Positions 1-7,239 of a stretch of 10,862 nt of DNA are shown piece after piece. Every line of letters starts with the position of its first letter. Positions within the stretch are counted from its first letter, which is position 1. The notes beneath the pieces are model-generated. The model saw only the letters and a program-made list of their open reading frames with translations, had not been told where the DNA came from and searched no databases. The translations under genes were made by a program, and so were the position numbers. Source of the stretch: JAWXTP01 sp044433415 (GTDB lineage Bacteria > Bacteroidota > Bacteroidia > Bacteroidales > Rikenellaceae); the NCBI GenBank assembly GCA_044433415.1, contig JAWXTP010000098.1, positions 1 through 10,862 on the forward strand. Reading direction: 5' to 3'.

Positions 1-40
1 ATCGATTCTATATAGGTTTTTACTGTGTTAGCATTAAATA

Positions 41-346
41 TTAACACTGCACCTTTTTCATTAACGTGTTAACGTAAACAACGTTAGCACCAAAAATAGG
101 TTTAGCAATAGAGATGTATTCATCAAAAATCTCATTTACATATTTTTGATAATCAGGAATAGTTTCTAAAGGTATCTGTATCGAATACGTGTGATGCTTC
201 TCGATGTTCTCAGATAGAACCTTAGTGAAAATTATTTCCTCATACCCTACACTCTTAAGATAAGGAATGAACTTTTTTGTGATAAATTCGTACCACTGTC
301 CGTGGACAGCTGGTTCGATCATAAATGATGTATTTATGATGTACAT
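41..346 (-). CDS. DUF4286 family protein
   Basis: This is a 101-residue protein with no signal peptide or membrane segment, so it is probably cytoplasmic. Its layout resembles the DUF4286 family, small proteins found mainly in Bacteroidetes: an N-terminal 'YIINTSF' strand, a W-x-x-F-I-x-K-x-x-I-P helix near residues 18-28, a 'YSIQIPLE' strand near 54-61, a Y-x-x-Y helix, and a C-terminal 'FGANVVYVNTLM' strand with conserved 'FG' and 'TLM'. The alternating strands and helices suggest a small ferredoxin-like fold, but that is inference. The family has no established biochemical function and none is assigned here. The gene starts 10 bases after the ilvA stop on the same strand, so the two are probably cotranscribed. 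The ATG at 346 is the natural start; the next in-frame Met would cut off the first conserved strand. Only 40 bases lie beyond its stop, so its downstream context is not visible. Confidence 0.8.
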   Translation of the reverse strand: MYIINTSFMIEPAVHGQWYEFITKKFIPYLKSVGYEEIIFTKVLSENIEKHHTYSIQIPLETIPDYQKYVNEIFDEYISIAKPIFGANVVYVNTLMKKVQC

Positions 347-356
347 AATTTTGTTT

Positions 357-1610
357 TTATATTAAAAATTGGAATAAATCAGGATTGTCATTTAAGTACT
401 CATATACAAATCCATACTCTGTCATACGCTCCAATAAAGGTTCTAGGTCTTCTTTGCAACCTATCTCTACACCTATTAAAGCAGGACCTTTTTCACGGTT
501 TGTCTTTTTAGAATAGCTAAAGTGAGTAATGTCATCATTTTTACCTAACACCTGTTGTACAAAAGTAAGTAGTGCACCAGAACGTTGAGGGAAACGTACT
601 ACAAAGTAATGTTTCAACCCCTCGTATAACATAGAACGCTCCTTAATTTCTTCTGTACGAGTGATGTCGTTGTTGCTTCCGGACACTACACATACACAGC
701 GCTTGCCTTTTATCTCATCAGCATAAAAATCTAATGCACTAATAGATAAAGCACCAGCAGGTTCTACAACAATAGCACTCTTATTATATAACTCTAAGAT
801 TGTTGTACAAACTTTACCCTCTGGAACAACAATAATGTCGTCTAGTACTTGCTTGCAAATTTCATAAGTGTAATTACCAGAACGTTGTACCGCTGCACCA
901 TCAACAAATTTGTCAATTTTAGTTAACTCAACAACTTTACCAGCTTCAAGAGAGGCTTTCATAGATGCTGCACCAGCAGGCTCTACACCGATAATTTTTG
1001 TGTTAGGTGAAAGTTGTTTCATGTAGCTTCCTAAACCAGAAGCAAGTCCACCACCACCTATAGGTACAAAAATATAATCTATGTCACCCTCAGCCTTTTG
1101 TAGAATTTCAGCGCCTATAGTTGCTTGACCTTCTATAGTTTTAGGATCATCAAAAGGATGAATAAAACTCATGTCTTGCTCCTTAGCAAACTCTATAGCC
1201 TTAGTATTTGAAGCATCAAAAGTGTCTCCTTCAAGAACTATCTTCACAAACTCCTTACCGAACATTCTCACCTGAGAAATCTTCTGTTTAGGTGTTGTTG
1301 TTGGCATGTAGATAATACCATTTATGCCTAGTTTTTGACAAGAATAGGCTACTCCTTGAGCGTGGTTTCCTGCACTAGCACAAACTACACCTTTTGCAAG
1401 ATCTTCCTGAGATAAAGAAGTAATTTTGTTGTAAGCGCCACGTATTTTGTAAGAACGAACGATCTGTAAGTCTTCTCTTTTTAATAGAATTTCACAACCA
1501 AAACGTTCTGAAAGATGCATAGATGTTAAAAGCGGTGTTTCTTCAACAACCCCTTTTAAGTTCATAGATGCTTTTGCAATATCAACTAAAGATGGGTAAT
1601 ATGATGACAT
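357..1610 (-). CDS. ilvA: Threonine dehydratase (threonine ammonia-lyase), short biosynthetic form
   Basis: This PLP enzyme deaminates L-threonine to 2-oxobutyrate and ammonia (EC 4.3.1.19), the entry step of isoleucine synthesis. The catalytic domain spans about residues 20-320. Visible motifs are 'SYKIRGAYN' with the Schiff-base lysine K55, 'SAGNHAQG' at 79-86, the phosphate-binding run of four glycines at 185-188, and 'SGSNND' at 310-315. A C-terminal ACT-like regulatory domain begins near 331 and carries 'FPQRSGAL'. There is only one such domain: at 417 residues the protein matches the short Bacillus/Bacteroidetes-type IlvA rather than the roughly 514-residue enterobacterial form with two. 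The presence of the domain implies a biosynthetic, allosterically controlled enzyme, not a catabolic TdcB. The gene lies downstream of the ilvDBNC operon but is separated from ilvC by 220 bases with two hairpins, so it probably has its own promoter. DUF4286 follows after 10 bases. Confidence 0.96.
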   Translation of the reverse strand: MSSYYPSLVDIAKASMNLKGVVEETPLLTSMHLSERFGCEILLKREDLQIVRSYKIRGAYNKITSLSQEDLAKGVVCASAGNHAQGVAYSCQKLGINGIIYMPTTTPKQKISQVRMFGKEFVKIVLEGDTFDASNTKAIEFAKEQDMSFIHPFDDPKTIEGQATIGAEILQKAEGDIDYIFVPIGGGGLASGLGSYMKQLSPNTKIIGVEPAGAASMKASLEAGKVVELTKIDKFVDGAAVQRSGNYTYEICKQVLDDIIVVPEGKVCTTILELYNKSAIVVEPAGALSISALDFYADEIKGKRCVCVVSGSNNDITRTEEIKERSMLYEGLKHYFVVRFPQRSGALLTFVQQVLGKNDDITHFSYSKKTNREKGPALIGVEIGCKEDLEPLLERMTEYGFVYEYLNDNPDLFQFLI

Positions 1611-1665
1611 AATGTGTATTCAAATTATATAAAACGGTTATTGAAACTTTACTTTACCTATAAAT

Positions 1666-1697
1666 AAATAGGGTGACTTTAAATAGCCACCCTATTT
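1666..1697 (-). terminator. Hairpin terminator between ilvC and ilvA
   Basis: A perfect 10-bp stem (AAATAGGGTG at 1666-1675 with CACCCTATTT at 1688-1697) closes a 12-base loop in which two further pairs are possible. Read leftward, in the direction of ilvC and ilvA, the stem is followed by a T-rich ATTTAT tract. Read rightward, it is followed directly by three more T, making six T in a row. The hairpin lies 133 bases beyond the ilvC stop and 55 bases before the ilvA start. The likely role is to end or weaken ilvDBNC readthrough into ilvA. Termination itself is inferred from shape alone. Confidence 0.65.
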
Positions 1698-1780
1698 TTT
1701 ACCAGTAATAAAGTGTATAATTCTGCTAAAGTAATTGATATATTTTAAATATCAAAATTTTATTTAACAAACTTATACAA

Positions 1781-1817
1781 AGGAGAGTATTAATAGTTCC
1801 CTACTAATACGGCTCCT
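1781..1817 (-). terminator. Second 3' hairpin immediately after ilvC
   Basis: This imperfect hairpin begins 13 bases beyond the ilvC stop. The arms are AGGAG (1781-1785) with CTCCT (1813-1817), GTATTA (1787-1792) with TAATAC (1805-1810), and TAG with CTA around a TTCC loop. An A/GG internal loop and an A/C mismatch interrupt them. On the ilvC strand the descending arm is followed by TTTGTATAAG, which is only a modest U-tract. It could be a weak terminator or an mRNA 3'-end stabiliser working with the stronger hairpin downstream at 1666-1697. Confidence 0.45.
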
Positions 1818-1830
1818 AAATTTATACTGA

Positions 1831-2880
1831 CTATTTGTTGCGCTCTGGACGAAGTGAACGTACAGTTGCACCTGCTTGCCACATTTCGCTTTCGCGTAAT
1901 TCTTTAAGTTCTTCTTCAAGACCTACACGGTAGTCATCTTTAGAGTTACAGTCGATAGAACGTTGAGCTTCGTTACCACAAGCTACTTCTGAGTAAAGTT
2001 CTTGGAATACAGGAAGTGAAGCGTCACGGAATTTTTTCCACCAGTCTAAAGCACCACGTTGAGCAGTAGTAGAACAGTTAGCATACATCCAGTCCATACC
2101 GTTCTCAGCAACTAGAGGCATAAGACTTTGAGTTAACTCTTCAACTGTTTCGTTGAAAGCCTCAGATGGAGTGTGACCATTGTCACGAAGAACTTGGTAT
2201 TGAGCAGCGAAGATACCTTGGATAGCACCCATAAGTGTACCACGCTCACCTGTTAAGTCAGAGTAAACTTCACGTTTGAAATCTGTTTCGAAAAGGTAAC
2301 CAGAACCAACACCGATACCTAAAGAGATAACTCTATCGTAAGCACGACCTGTAGCGTCTTGGTAAATAGCGTAGCTAGAGTTAAGACCTCTACCTTCTAA
2401 GAAAAGACGACGTAAAGAAGTACCAGAACCTTTAGGAGCTACTAAAATAACGTCTACATCAGCTGGAGGAATGATACCTGTACGCTCAGTGTAAGTTACA
2501 CCAAAACCGTGAGAGAAATAAATTGCTTTTCCTGGAGTTAGGTGTTTTTTGATAGTTTCCCAAAGTGTGATTTGACCTGCGTCAGAAAGTAAATATTGTA
2601 TAATTGTAGCTTTTGCACAAGCTTCTTCAATTTCAAATAATGTTTCGCCTTCTACCCAACCGTCAGATACTGCTTTATCCCAACTTTTTGAGTTTTTACG
2701 TTGACCGATGATAACGTTAAAACCGTTGTCACGTAAGTTCATTGATTGACCAGGACCTTGTACGCCATAACCAATGATTGCAATTGTTTCGTCTTTTAAT
2801 GTTTCTAATGCTTTTTCTAAAGGGTATTCCTCACGTGTAACAACATTTTCTACTGTTCCACCAAAATTTAATTGTGCCAT
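1831..2880 (-). CDS. ilvC: Ketol-acid reductoisomerase (NADP+)
   Basis: This enzyme isomerises and reduces acetolactate or acetohydroxybutyrate to the dihydroxy acids (EC 1.1.1.86), using Mg2+ and NADPH. The N-terminal Rossmann domain has 'GYGVQGPGQS' at 38-47. The loop 'GQRKNSKSW' at 59-67 has an Arg and two Ser placed to hold the 2'-phosphate, supporting NADPH. H124 in 'YFSHGF' is the conserved catalytic histidine. The all-helical C-terminal domain carries the metal ligands D208 and E212 in 'SDLTGERG' and E240 and E244 in 'SEAFNETVEE', plus the substrate-binding Ser in 'CSTT' (S270). At 349 residues it fits the class I size range. Many stretches ('APKGSG', 'EGRGLNSSYA', 'NGHTPSEAFNETVEE') recall yeast Ilv5 more than the usual short bacterial KARI. 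It is the last gene of ilvDBNC, starting 45 bases after ilvN ends, with two hairpins beyond its stop. Confidence 0.97.
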   Translation of the reverse strand: MAQLNFGGTVENVVTREEYPLEKALETLKDETIAIIGYGVQGPGQSMNLRDNGFNVIIGQRKNSKSWDKAVSDGWVEGETLFEIEEACAKATIIQYLLSDAGQITLWETIKKHLTPGKAIYFSHGFGVTYTERTGIIPPADVDVILVAPKGSGTSLRRLFLEGRGLNSSYAIYQDATGRAYDRVISLGIGVGSGYLFETDFKREVYSDLTGERGTLMGAIQGIFAAQYQVLRDNGHTPSEAFNETVEELTQSLMPLVAENGMDWMYANCSTTAQRGALDWWKKFRDASLPVFQELYSEVACGNEAQRSIDCNSKDDYRVGLEEELKELRESEMWQAGATVRSLRPERNK

Positions 2881-2925
2881 TTTTTATAATTTAATTTAAA
2901 TTTATTTTTCGTAATGTAAGATTAC

Positions 2926-3450
2926 TTATATTTTGTTTTGTAAGATGGTTTCTATTTTCTCTCTATGAAGAACTACTGAACCTGAACGAGTAAACTGCTC
3001 TAACACACCTTTCTCTCTAAGGTTTTCAGCAAGTAACTCTATGTCTTGGCGCGAACCTGCAACCTCAACAACTATATAGTTATCACGCATATCTATAACT
3101 CTAGCTCCCTTGTTTGAACTTATTGTGTTAAAGCTGTCAGGGCAGTCAAAGAAAGTTTTAGAAATTTTGTAAAGTGCAATTTCTTGAGTGATAAGCTCAT
3201 TTGTTGTGTAGTATTTAGAATCTAACACCTCAATGATACGGTTGATTTGCTTAACAACTTTTTCGATTATCTCTTGCGAAGTATAAGCAGAGATGATAAA
3301 TGTACTTATGCCTTTAATCGAAGATTCAGATACTCTTAAACTCTCGATATTGATTTTACGACGAAGGTAAATCGCTGTGATACGGTTTAAAACACCAATT
3401 TGGTTCTCACTAAAGGTTGTAACGATATACTCTTTTATTTCTGTACTCAT
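2926..3450 (-). CDS. ilvN: Acetolactate synthase small (regulatory) subunit
   Basis: This is the regulatory partner of IlvB (EC 2.2.1.6 complex); in characterised homologues it raises activity and confers valine feedback inhibition. The N-terminal ACT domain covers about residues 6-78 and shows the family pattern: a strand, the turn 'NQIGVLNRITAIYLRR' at 16-31 (usually N-x-P-G-V-L-x-R-I), and 'INIESLRV' at 33-40. In place of the common 'PG' the sequence reads 'IG', keeping the glycine that contacts the effector. A second domain of the ALS small-subunit C-terminal type runs from about 85 to 165 and ends with 'FTRSGSVVLHRE'. At 174 residues it has the usual length for the single-ACT form. It begins 4 bases after the ilvB stop, so it is probably translationally coupled to ilvB. 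The ilvB-ilvN order and spacing support the assignment. Confidence 0.94.
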   Translation of the reverse strand: MSTEIKEYIVTTFSENQIGVLNRITAIYLRRKINIESLRVSESSIKGISTFIISAYTSQEIIEKVVKQINRIIEVLDSKYYTTNELITQEIALYKISKTFFDCPDSFNTISSNKGARVIDMRDNYIVVEVAGSRQDIELLAENLREKGVLEQFTRSGSVVLHREKIETILQNKI

Positions 3451-3454
3451 AACT

Positions 3455-5158
3455 TTACTCTTTTAAGATTAAATTAGAAATTGATGCTCCAGCAGGTACC
3501 ATAGGGAACACGTTTAATTCATTGATAACGCTTACTTCCATTAAATAAGCACCTTTACATTCAGCCATTTCTTCAATAGCAACTTTTAGCTGTTCACGAG
3601 TGTCAACTTTGCTGTTGTCTATGTCGTAAGCCGCCGCTATCTTGTCAAAACGAGGGTTTACCATTTCTGTAAATGAGTATCTGCTATCAAAGAACAGTTG
3701 TTGCCACTGTCTTACCATACCTAAGAAGCTGTTGTTTAAAACAACAATCTTAACACTGATGTTTTCTTGAAGTATAGTTCCTAACTCCTGCATAGTCATC
3801 TGTATACCACCGTCACCAGCAAAAAGGATAACCTCTTTGTCAGGACAACCTATCTTAGCACCTATAGCAGCTGGAAGACCAAAGCCCATAGTACCAAAAC
3901 CACCAGAAGTGATAAATGTACGTGTAGTGTTAAATTTAGAATATCTTGAAGCAAACATTTGTTGTTGACCAACGTCAGTAACTATAATTGCATCACCTTT
4001 ATATTTCTCGGCAACCATATCTACTACCTCACCCATTGTCAGTTCATCAGTTGTAGGGTGAATAATAGGATCTATACACTCTTCGTATTCTTTGTTATAT
4101 TGCTCTTTGCCAAATGCTAACCATTCTGCACGTTCAGCAGTATTAACTTTTGCATACATAGCTTCTACTGCATCTTTAGCATCAGCTTCTATAGAGATGT
4201 CTGATTTTACTATTTTATTAAGCTCTACAGCATCAATATCAACATGAATAATTTTTGCTAGTGGTGCATATTGTGCTAAATCACCAGTAACCCTGTCACT
4301 AAAACGCATACCTACTGCAATTAATAAGTCACAGTTTTGTGTCATTTCATTAGCCGCAATATTACCGTGCATACCTAGCTTACCAACAAAAAGAGGGTGA
4401 GAAGAAGGTATTGCAGAAAGTCCCATAAGTGTTGAAGCCATAGGGATGTATGCCTTCTCACATAGGTCTATTACACTTTGTTCAGCACCAGATAACTTAA
4501 CACCTTGACCAACTATGAAAAGAGGTTTAGATGCGTTATTTATTAGCTCTACAGCACTGTCAATTAATGTTTGATCAATTGCAGGTCTTGGATTATAAGA
4601 ACGTAGAGAAGTACATTTTTTATATTCAAAACGTTCAAGTAAAGATGCTTGAGCGTCTTTTGTAATATCAATAACAACAGGACCTGGACGACCATTTTGT
4701 GCTATGAAGAACGCTTTAGCTACAGCCTCAGGGATTTCTTCAACACGTGTTATCTGACAGTTCCATTTAGAAATTGGCATAGTCATACTTACAGTATCTC
4801 CCTCTTGGAAAGCATCAGAACCTAACAAGCCTGAACCTACCTGAGCAGTGATACACACTAAAGGTGTAGAGTCTATCATTGCATCAGCGATACCAGTGAT
4901 AAGGTTTGTAGCACCAGGTCCACTAGTAGCCATACAAACACCTACTTTACCTGTAGCACGAGCAAAACCTTGAGCTGAGTGTACAGCACCTTGTTCGTGA
5001 CGAGTAAGGATATGTCTTAACTTGTCTTTATAGTCGTATAATTTATCATATATAGGAATTATAGCTCCTCCGGGGTAACCAAAAAGAGTATCTACGCCTT
5101 CTTCCATCAAGGAAATTAGGATAGCCTCAGCCCCACTTATATTTTTATGTATTGCCAT
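3455..5158 (-). CDS. ilvB: Acetolactate synthase large (catalytic) subunit
   Basis: This ThDP enzyme condenses two pyruvates to acetolactate, or pyruvate with 2-oxobutyrate to acetohydroxybutyrate (EC 2.2.1.6). At 567 residues it has the full three-domain layout. The N-terminal ThDP domain has 'FGYPGGAIIPIYD' at 26-38, the catalytic glutamate E55 in 'RHEQGA', and 'SGPGATN' at 79-85. The central domain carries 'RFSDRVTG' at 285-292, typical of the FAD-binding AHAS family. The C-terminal domain has the ThDP/Mg motif starting 'GDG' at 448-450 and ending 'NN' at 475-476, followed by 'GMVRQWQ' at 480-486, whose Trp lines the substrate channel in AHAS. These features separate it from catabolic acetolactate synthase, which lacks the FAD signature and a small subunit. 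The gene starts 14 bases after the ilvD stop and ends 4 bases before ilvN. Confidence 0.97.
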   Translation of the reverse strand: MAIHKNISGAEAILISLMEEGVDTLFGYPGGAIIPIYDKLYDYKDKLRHILTRHEQGAVHSAQGFARATGKVGVCMATSGPGATNLITGIADAMIDSTPLVCITAQVGSGLLGSDAFQEGDTVSMTMPISKWNCQITRVEEIPEAVAKAFFIAQNGRPGPVVIDITKDAQASLLERFEYKKCTSLRSYNPRPAIDQTLIDSAVELINNASKPLFIVGQGVKLSGAEQSVIDLCEKAYIPMASTLMGLSAIPSSHPLFVGKLGMHGNIAANEMTQNCDLLIAVGMRFSDRVTGDLAQYAPLAKIIHVDIDAVELNKIVKSDISIEADAKDAVEAMYAKVNTAERAEWLAFGKEQYNKEYEECIDPIIHPTTDELTMGEVVDMVAEKYKGDAIIVTDVGQQQMFASRYSKFNTTRTFITSGGFGTMGFGLPAAIGAKIGCPDKEVILFAGDGGIQMTMQELGTILQENISVKIVVLNNSFLGMVRQWQQLFFDSRYSFTEMVNPRFDKIAAAYDIDNSKVDTREQLKVAIEEMAECKGAYLMEVSVINELNVFPMVPAGASISNLILKE

Positions 5159-5172
5159 TATAGTATTAAAAT

Positions 5173-6990
5173 TTAATCATTTATTTCTCTTACAGCTCCT
5201 GTGTCAGCAGAAGTAACAAGTTTCGCATAGGCTTTAAGTGCATTAGATACGTTTCTGTCTCTATTTAAAGGTTTGTAACCTGTGCTAGCTTCTAAAGTAG
5301 CCTTACGTTGAGCAAGGACTTCGTCAGAAACACAGAGGTTAATCTCTCTATTAGGGATATCTATTAATATAGTATCTCCTTTTTCAACAAAAGCAATAGC
5401 ACCACCGCTAGCAGCTTCTGGCGAAACGTGACCTATAGAAAGACCAGAAGTACCTCCTGAGAATCTACCGTCAGTAATAAGAGCACATTGTTTAGCTAGC
5501 TTCATACTTTTCAGGTAAGAAGTAGGGTACAACATCTCTTGCATACCTGGACCACCTTTAGGACCTTCATATCTAATGACTATAACGTCTTGTGCTTTAA
5601 CTTCGCCACTTAGTATAGCATCACATGCAGCTTCTTGAGAATCATAAACCTGTGCAGTACCTTCAAATTTTAATATTGATTTGTCTACACCAGCTGTTTT
5701 TACGATACATCCTTTCTCGGCGATGTTCCCAAATAGAACGGCTAAACCACCATCTTTAGTGTAAGCGCCCTCAATTGAACGAATAGCACCAGCCTCACGG
5801 TCTAGGTCTAATTCTTTATACATAACTCCTTGTGAACCTAGTTCTAGGTTTTTAATGCCACAAGGTGCGCTTAAGTAACGTTGTAACGCTTCCTCTGTTG
5901 GATTACCAGTAACGTCATATTCTTTAATAGTGTCAGCTAATGTTCCATCAACTCTACTAACATTTGTGTTTATTAATCCGCCACGTGAAAGTTCAGCAAG
6001 AATTGCCATTATACCTCCTGCACGGTTAACATCCTCGATGTGGTAGTCACAAGAAGGGGCAACTTTACAAAGAACAGGGATTTTACGAGATAACCTATCT
6101 ATGTCACTCATTTTAAAGTCTACACCAGCTTCAGAGGCTACAGCCAATAAGTGAAGTACTGTATTTGTAGAACCACCCATCGCAATATCCAAGCTCATAG
6201 CGTTTTCAAACACAGCTTTTGTAGCTATAGATAAAGGTAAAACACTATCATTGTCGTTGTTGTAGTATTCAAATGTATTTTTTACAATAAGTTTTGCAGC
6301 ATCACGGTATAGGTTTAATCTATTTTTGTGAGTGGCAACTATAGTTCCATTTCCTGGTAATGAAAGACCTAGTGCTTCTGTTAGACAGTTCATAGAGTTA
6401 GCTGTGAACATACCTGAACAAGAACCACATGTAGGGCAAGCCGCAGCTTCTACTTTTGAAAGTTCTTCTTCTGAAACATTCATATCAGCACCTTGAACCA
6501 TAGCATCAATAAGGTCTAAAGCCTTACCTTTTAATTTACCAGCTTCCATAGGGCCTCCAGAAACGAAAACTGCTGGGATATTTAATCTCATAGCAGCCAT
6601 AAGCATACCTGGTGTGATTTTGTCACAGTTAGAGATACATATCATTGCATCAGCCTTGTGAGCATTACACATATACTCTACAGAGTCAGCAATAATGTCA
6701 CGTGATGGAAGTGAATAAAGCATGCCATCGTGTCCCATTGCGATACCATCATCTATAGCTATTGTATTGAATTCCGCAGCAAAGCATCCCTCTTCTTCAA
6801 TCCAACCTTTTACCTGCTGTCCAATTTCGTGTAAGTGAGCGTGCCCAGGGACGAACTGAGTGAAAGAATTGACGACGGCAATAATAGGTTTGCCAATTTG
6901 TTCTTCTTTCATTCCGTTTGCACGCCATAGAGCTCTTGCTCCTGCCATACGTCTACCTGTTGTTGTTACGCTACTTTTTAACGGTTTCAT
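5173..6990 (-). CDS. ilvD: Dihydroxy-acid dehydratase
   Basis: This Fe-S enzyme dehydrates 2,3-dihydroxy-isovalerate and 2,3-dihydroxy-3-methylvalerate to the 2-oxo acids (EC 4.2.1.9). At 605 residues it is close to the E. coli enzyme (616). Motifs seen are 'DDGIAMGHDGMLYSLPSR' at 80-97, 'SNCDKITPGML' with cluster cysteine C122, 'CPTCGSCSGMFTANSMNCL' with C191 as the likely second ligand, 'DIAMGGSTNT', and 'GRFSGGTSGLSIGHVSPEA' near the C-terminus. The third cysteine of [2Fe-2S]-type relatives (near position 49) is absent; that stretch reads 'FVPGHAH', as in E. coli. By family analogy this suggests the oxygen-labile cluster type. It is the first gene of ilvDBNC. The ATG at 6990 begins the conserved 'KSSVTTTGRRMAGARALWRA' start. 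About 300 bases of possible leader lie upstream. Confidence 0.97.
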   Translation of the reverse strand: MKPLKSSVTTTGRRMAGARALWRANGMKEEQIGKPIIAVVNSFTQFVPGHAHLHEIGQQVKGWIEEEGCFAAEFNTIAIDDGIAMGHDGMLYSLPSRDIIADSVEYMCNAHKADAMICISNCDKITPGMLMAAMRLNIPAVFVSGGPMEAGKLKGKALDLIDAMVQGADMNVSEEELSKVEAAACPTCGSCSGMFTANSMNCLTEALGLSLPGNGTIVATHKNRLNLYRDAAKLIVKNTFEYYNNDNDSVLPLSIATKAVFENAMSLDIAMGGSTNTVLHLLAVASEAGVDFKMSDIDRLSRKIPVLCKVAPSCDYHIEDVNRAGGIMAILAELSRGGLINTNVSRVDGTLADTIKEYDVTGNPTEEALQRYLSAPCGIKNLELGSQGVMYKELDLDREAGAIRSIEGAYTKDGGLAVLFGNIAEKGCIVKTAGVDKSILKFEGTAQVYDSQEAACDAILSGEVKAQDVIVIRYEGPKGGPGMQEMLYPTSYLKSMKLAKQCALITDGRFSGGTSGLSIGHVSPEAASGGAIAFVEKGDTILIDIPNREINLCVSDEVLAQRKATLEASTGYKPLNRDRNVSNALKAYAKLVTSADTGAVREIND

Positions 6991-7026
6991 TTATTGTAAT
7001 TTTTTCGTTTTAACTTTTGAAATTAA

Positions 7027-7049
7027 AGGGGATTTTTAGATGTTCCCCT
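7027..7049 (-). promoter_or_regulatory. Small hairpin in the ilvD leader, possible attenuator
   Basis: In the ilvD-sense strand AGGGGA pairs with TCCCCT (6 bp, 11-base loop) and is followed by TTTAATTTC, 36 bases before the ilvD ATG. The ascending arm overlaps the TAG stop of the upstream 52-codon ORF. Two direct copies of GGAACATC (sense strand; 7060-7053 and 7046-7039) run through the ORF end and the hairpin loop. The tail is a poor U-run, so efficient termination is doubtful. It could be a weak attenuator, a translation-control hairpin, or chance. I found no convincing competing antiterminator arm upstream. Confidence 0.3.
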
Positions 7050-7206
7050 AAGGATGTTCCAAAAAAATTGTTTGATTTATTCTTAAATTTACAAGTTTAT
7101 TTTTGAAGTTCTGTAAGTTTAGAAGGCGTAAAGATACAATTTTTATGGGTTCACCAGCGTAATTTCGTCTTAAATTTAGCATAAAATTAGATATTATTTT
7201 CACCAT
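7048..7206 (-). CDS. Possible ilv leader peptide (52 codons), unproven
   Basis: An ATG at 7206 opens 52 codons ending at TAG (7050-7048), 57 bases before ilvD on the same strand. By my count 18 of 52 residues are Leu, Ile or Val. The pattern x-[L/V]-N-L-[R/Q] occurs three times, at residues 9-13, 28-32 and 38-42, two of them from an in-frame 11-base DNA repeat. There is no run of consecutive branched-chain codons like that in enterobacterial ilv leaders; the densest stretch is S-L-R-L-L-N-L at 25-31. The frame is open without an ATG for about another 20 codons upstream. I recognise no protein family. In DNA this AT-rich a chance ORF of this length is quite possible, and an alternative ilvD promoter inside it would remove it from the mRNA. 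Confidence 0.22.
   Translation of the reverse strand: MVKIISNFMLNLRRNYAGEPIKIVSLRLLNLQNFKNKLVNLRINQTIFLEHP
7129..7136 (-). promoter_or_regulatory. Candidate ilvD -7 element, proximal
   Basis: On the ilvD strand the sequence is TTGTATCTTTACGCC. It contains TATCTTTA, which differs from the Bacteroidetes -7 consensus TAnnTTTG only at the last base and resembles the common TATCTTTGC form. No TTG-type -33 element stands at the expected distance. Use of this site would give a leader of about 130 bases starting inside the candidate leader ORF, so it competes with the distal site at 7305-7312. Confidence 0.3.
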
Positions 7207-7239
7207 AATATCCAAAGTTCTCAAAAATGTAATATATTC

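Noticed and set aside
25..47. GTGTTA/TAACAC inverted repeat as terminator of the DUF4286 gene
   Set aside because: The stem is only 6 bp of AT-rich sequence, overlaps the stop codon, and is followed by AGTAAAAACC rather than a T-run.
1621..1629. TATAATTTG on the ilvA strand as an ilvA promoter
   Set aside because: The TA to TTTG spacing is one base too long, there is no -33 element, and the transcript would start only about 5 bases before the ATG.
1738..1754. GATAT/ATATC stem between ilvC and ilvA
   Set aside because: It is five A/T-dominated pairs in AT-rich DNA, expected by chance, and is overshadowed by the stronger hairpins on either side.
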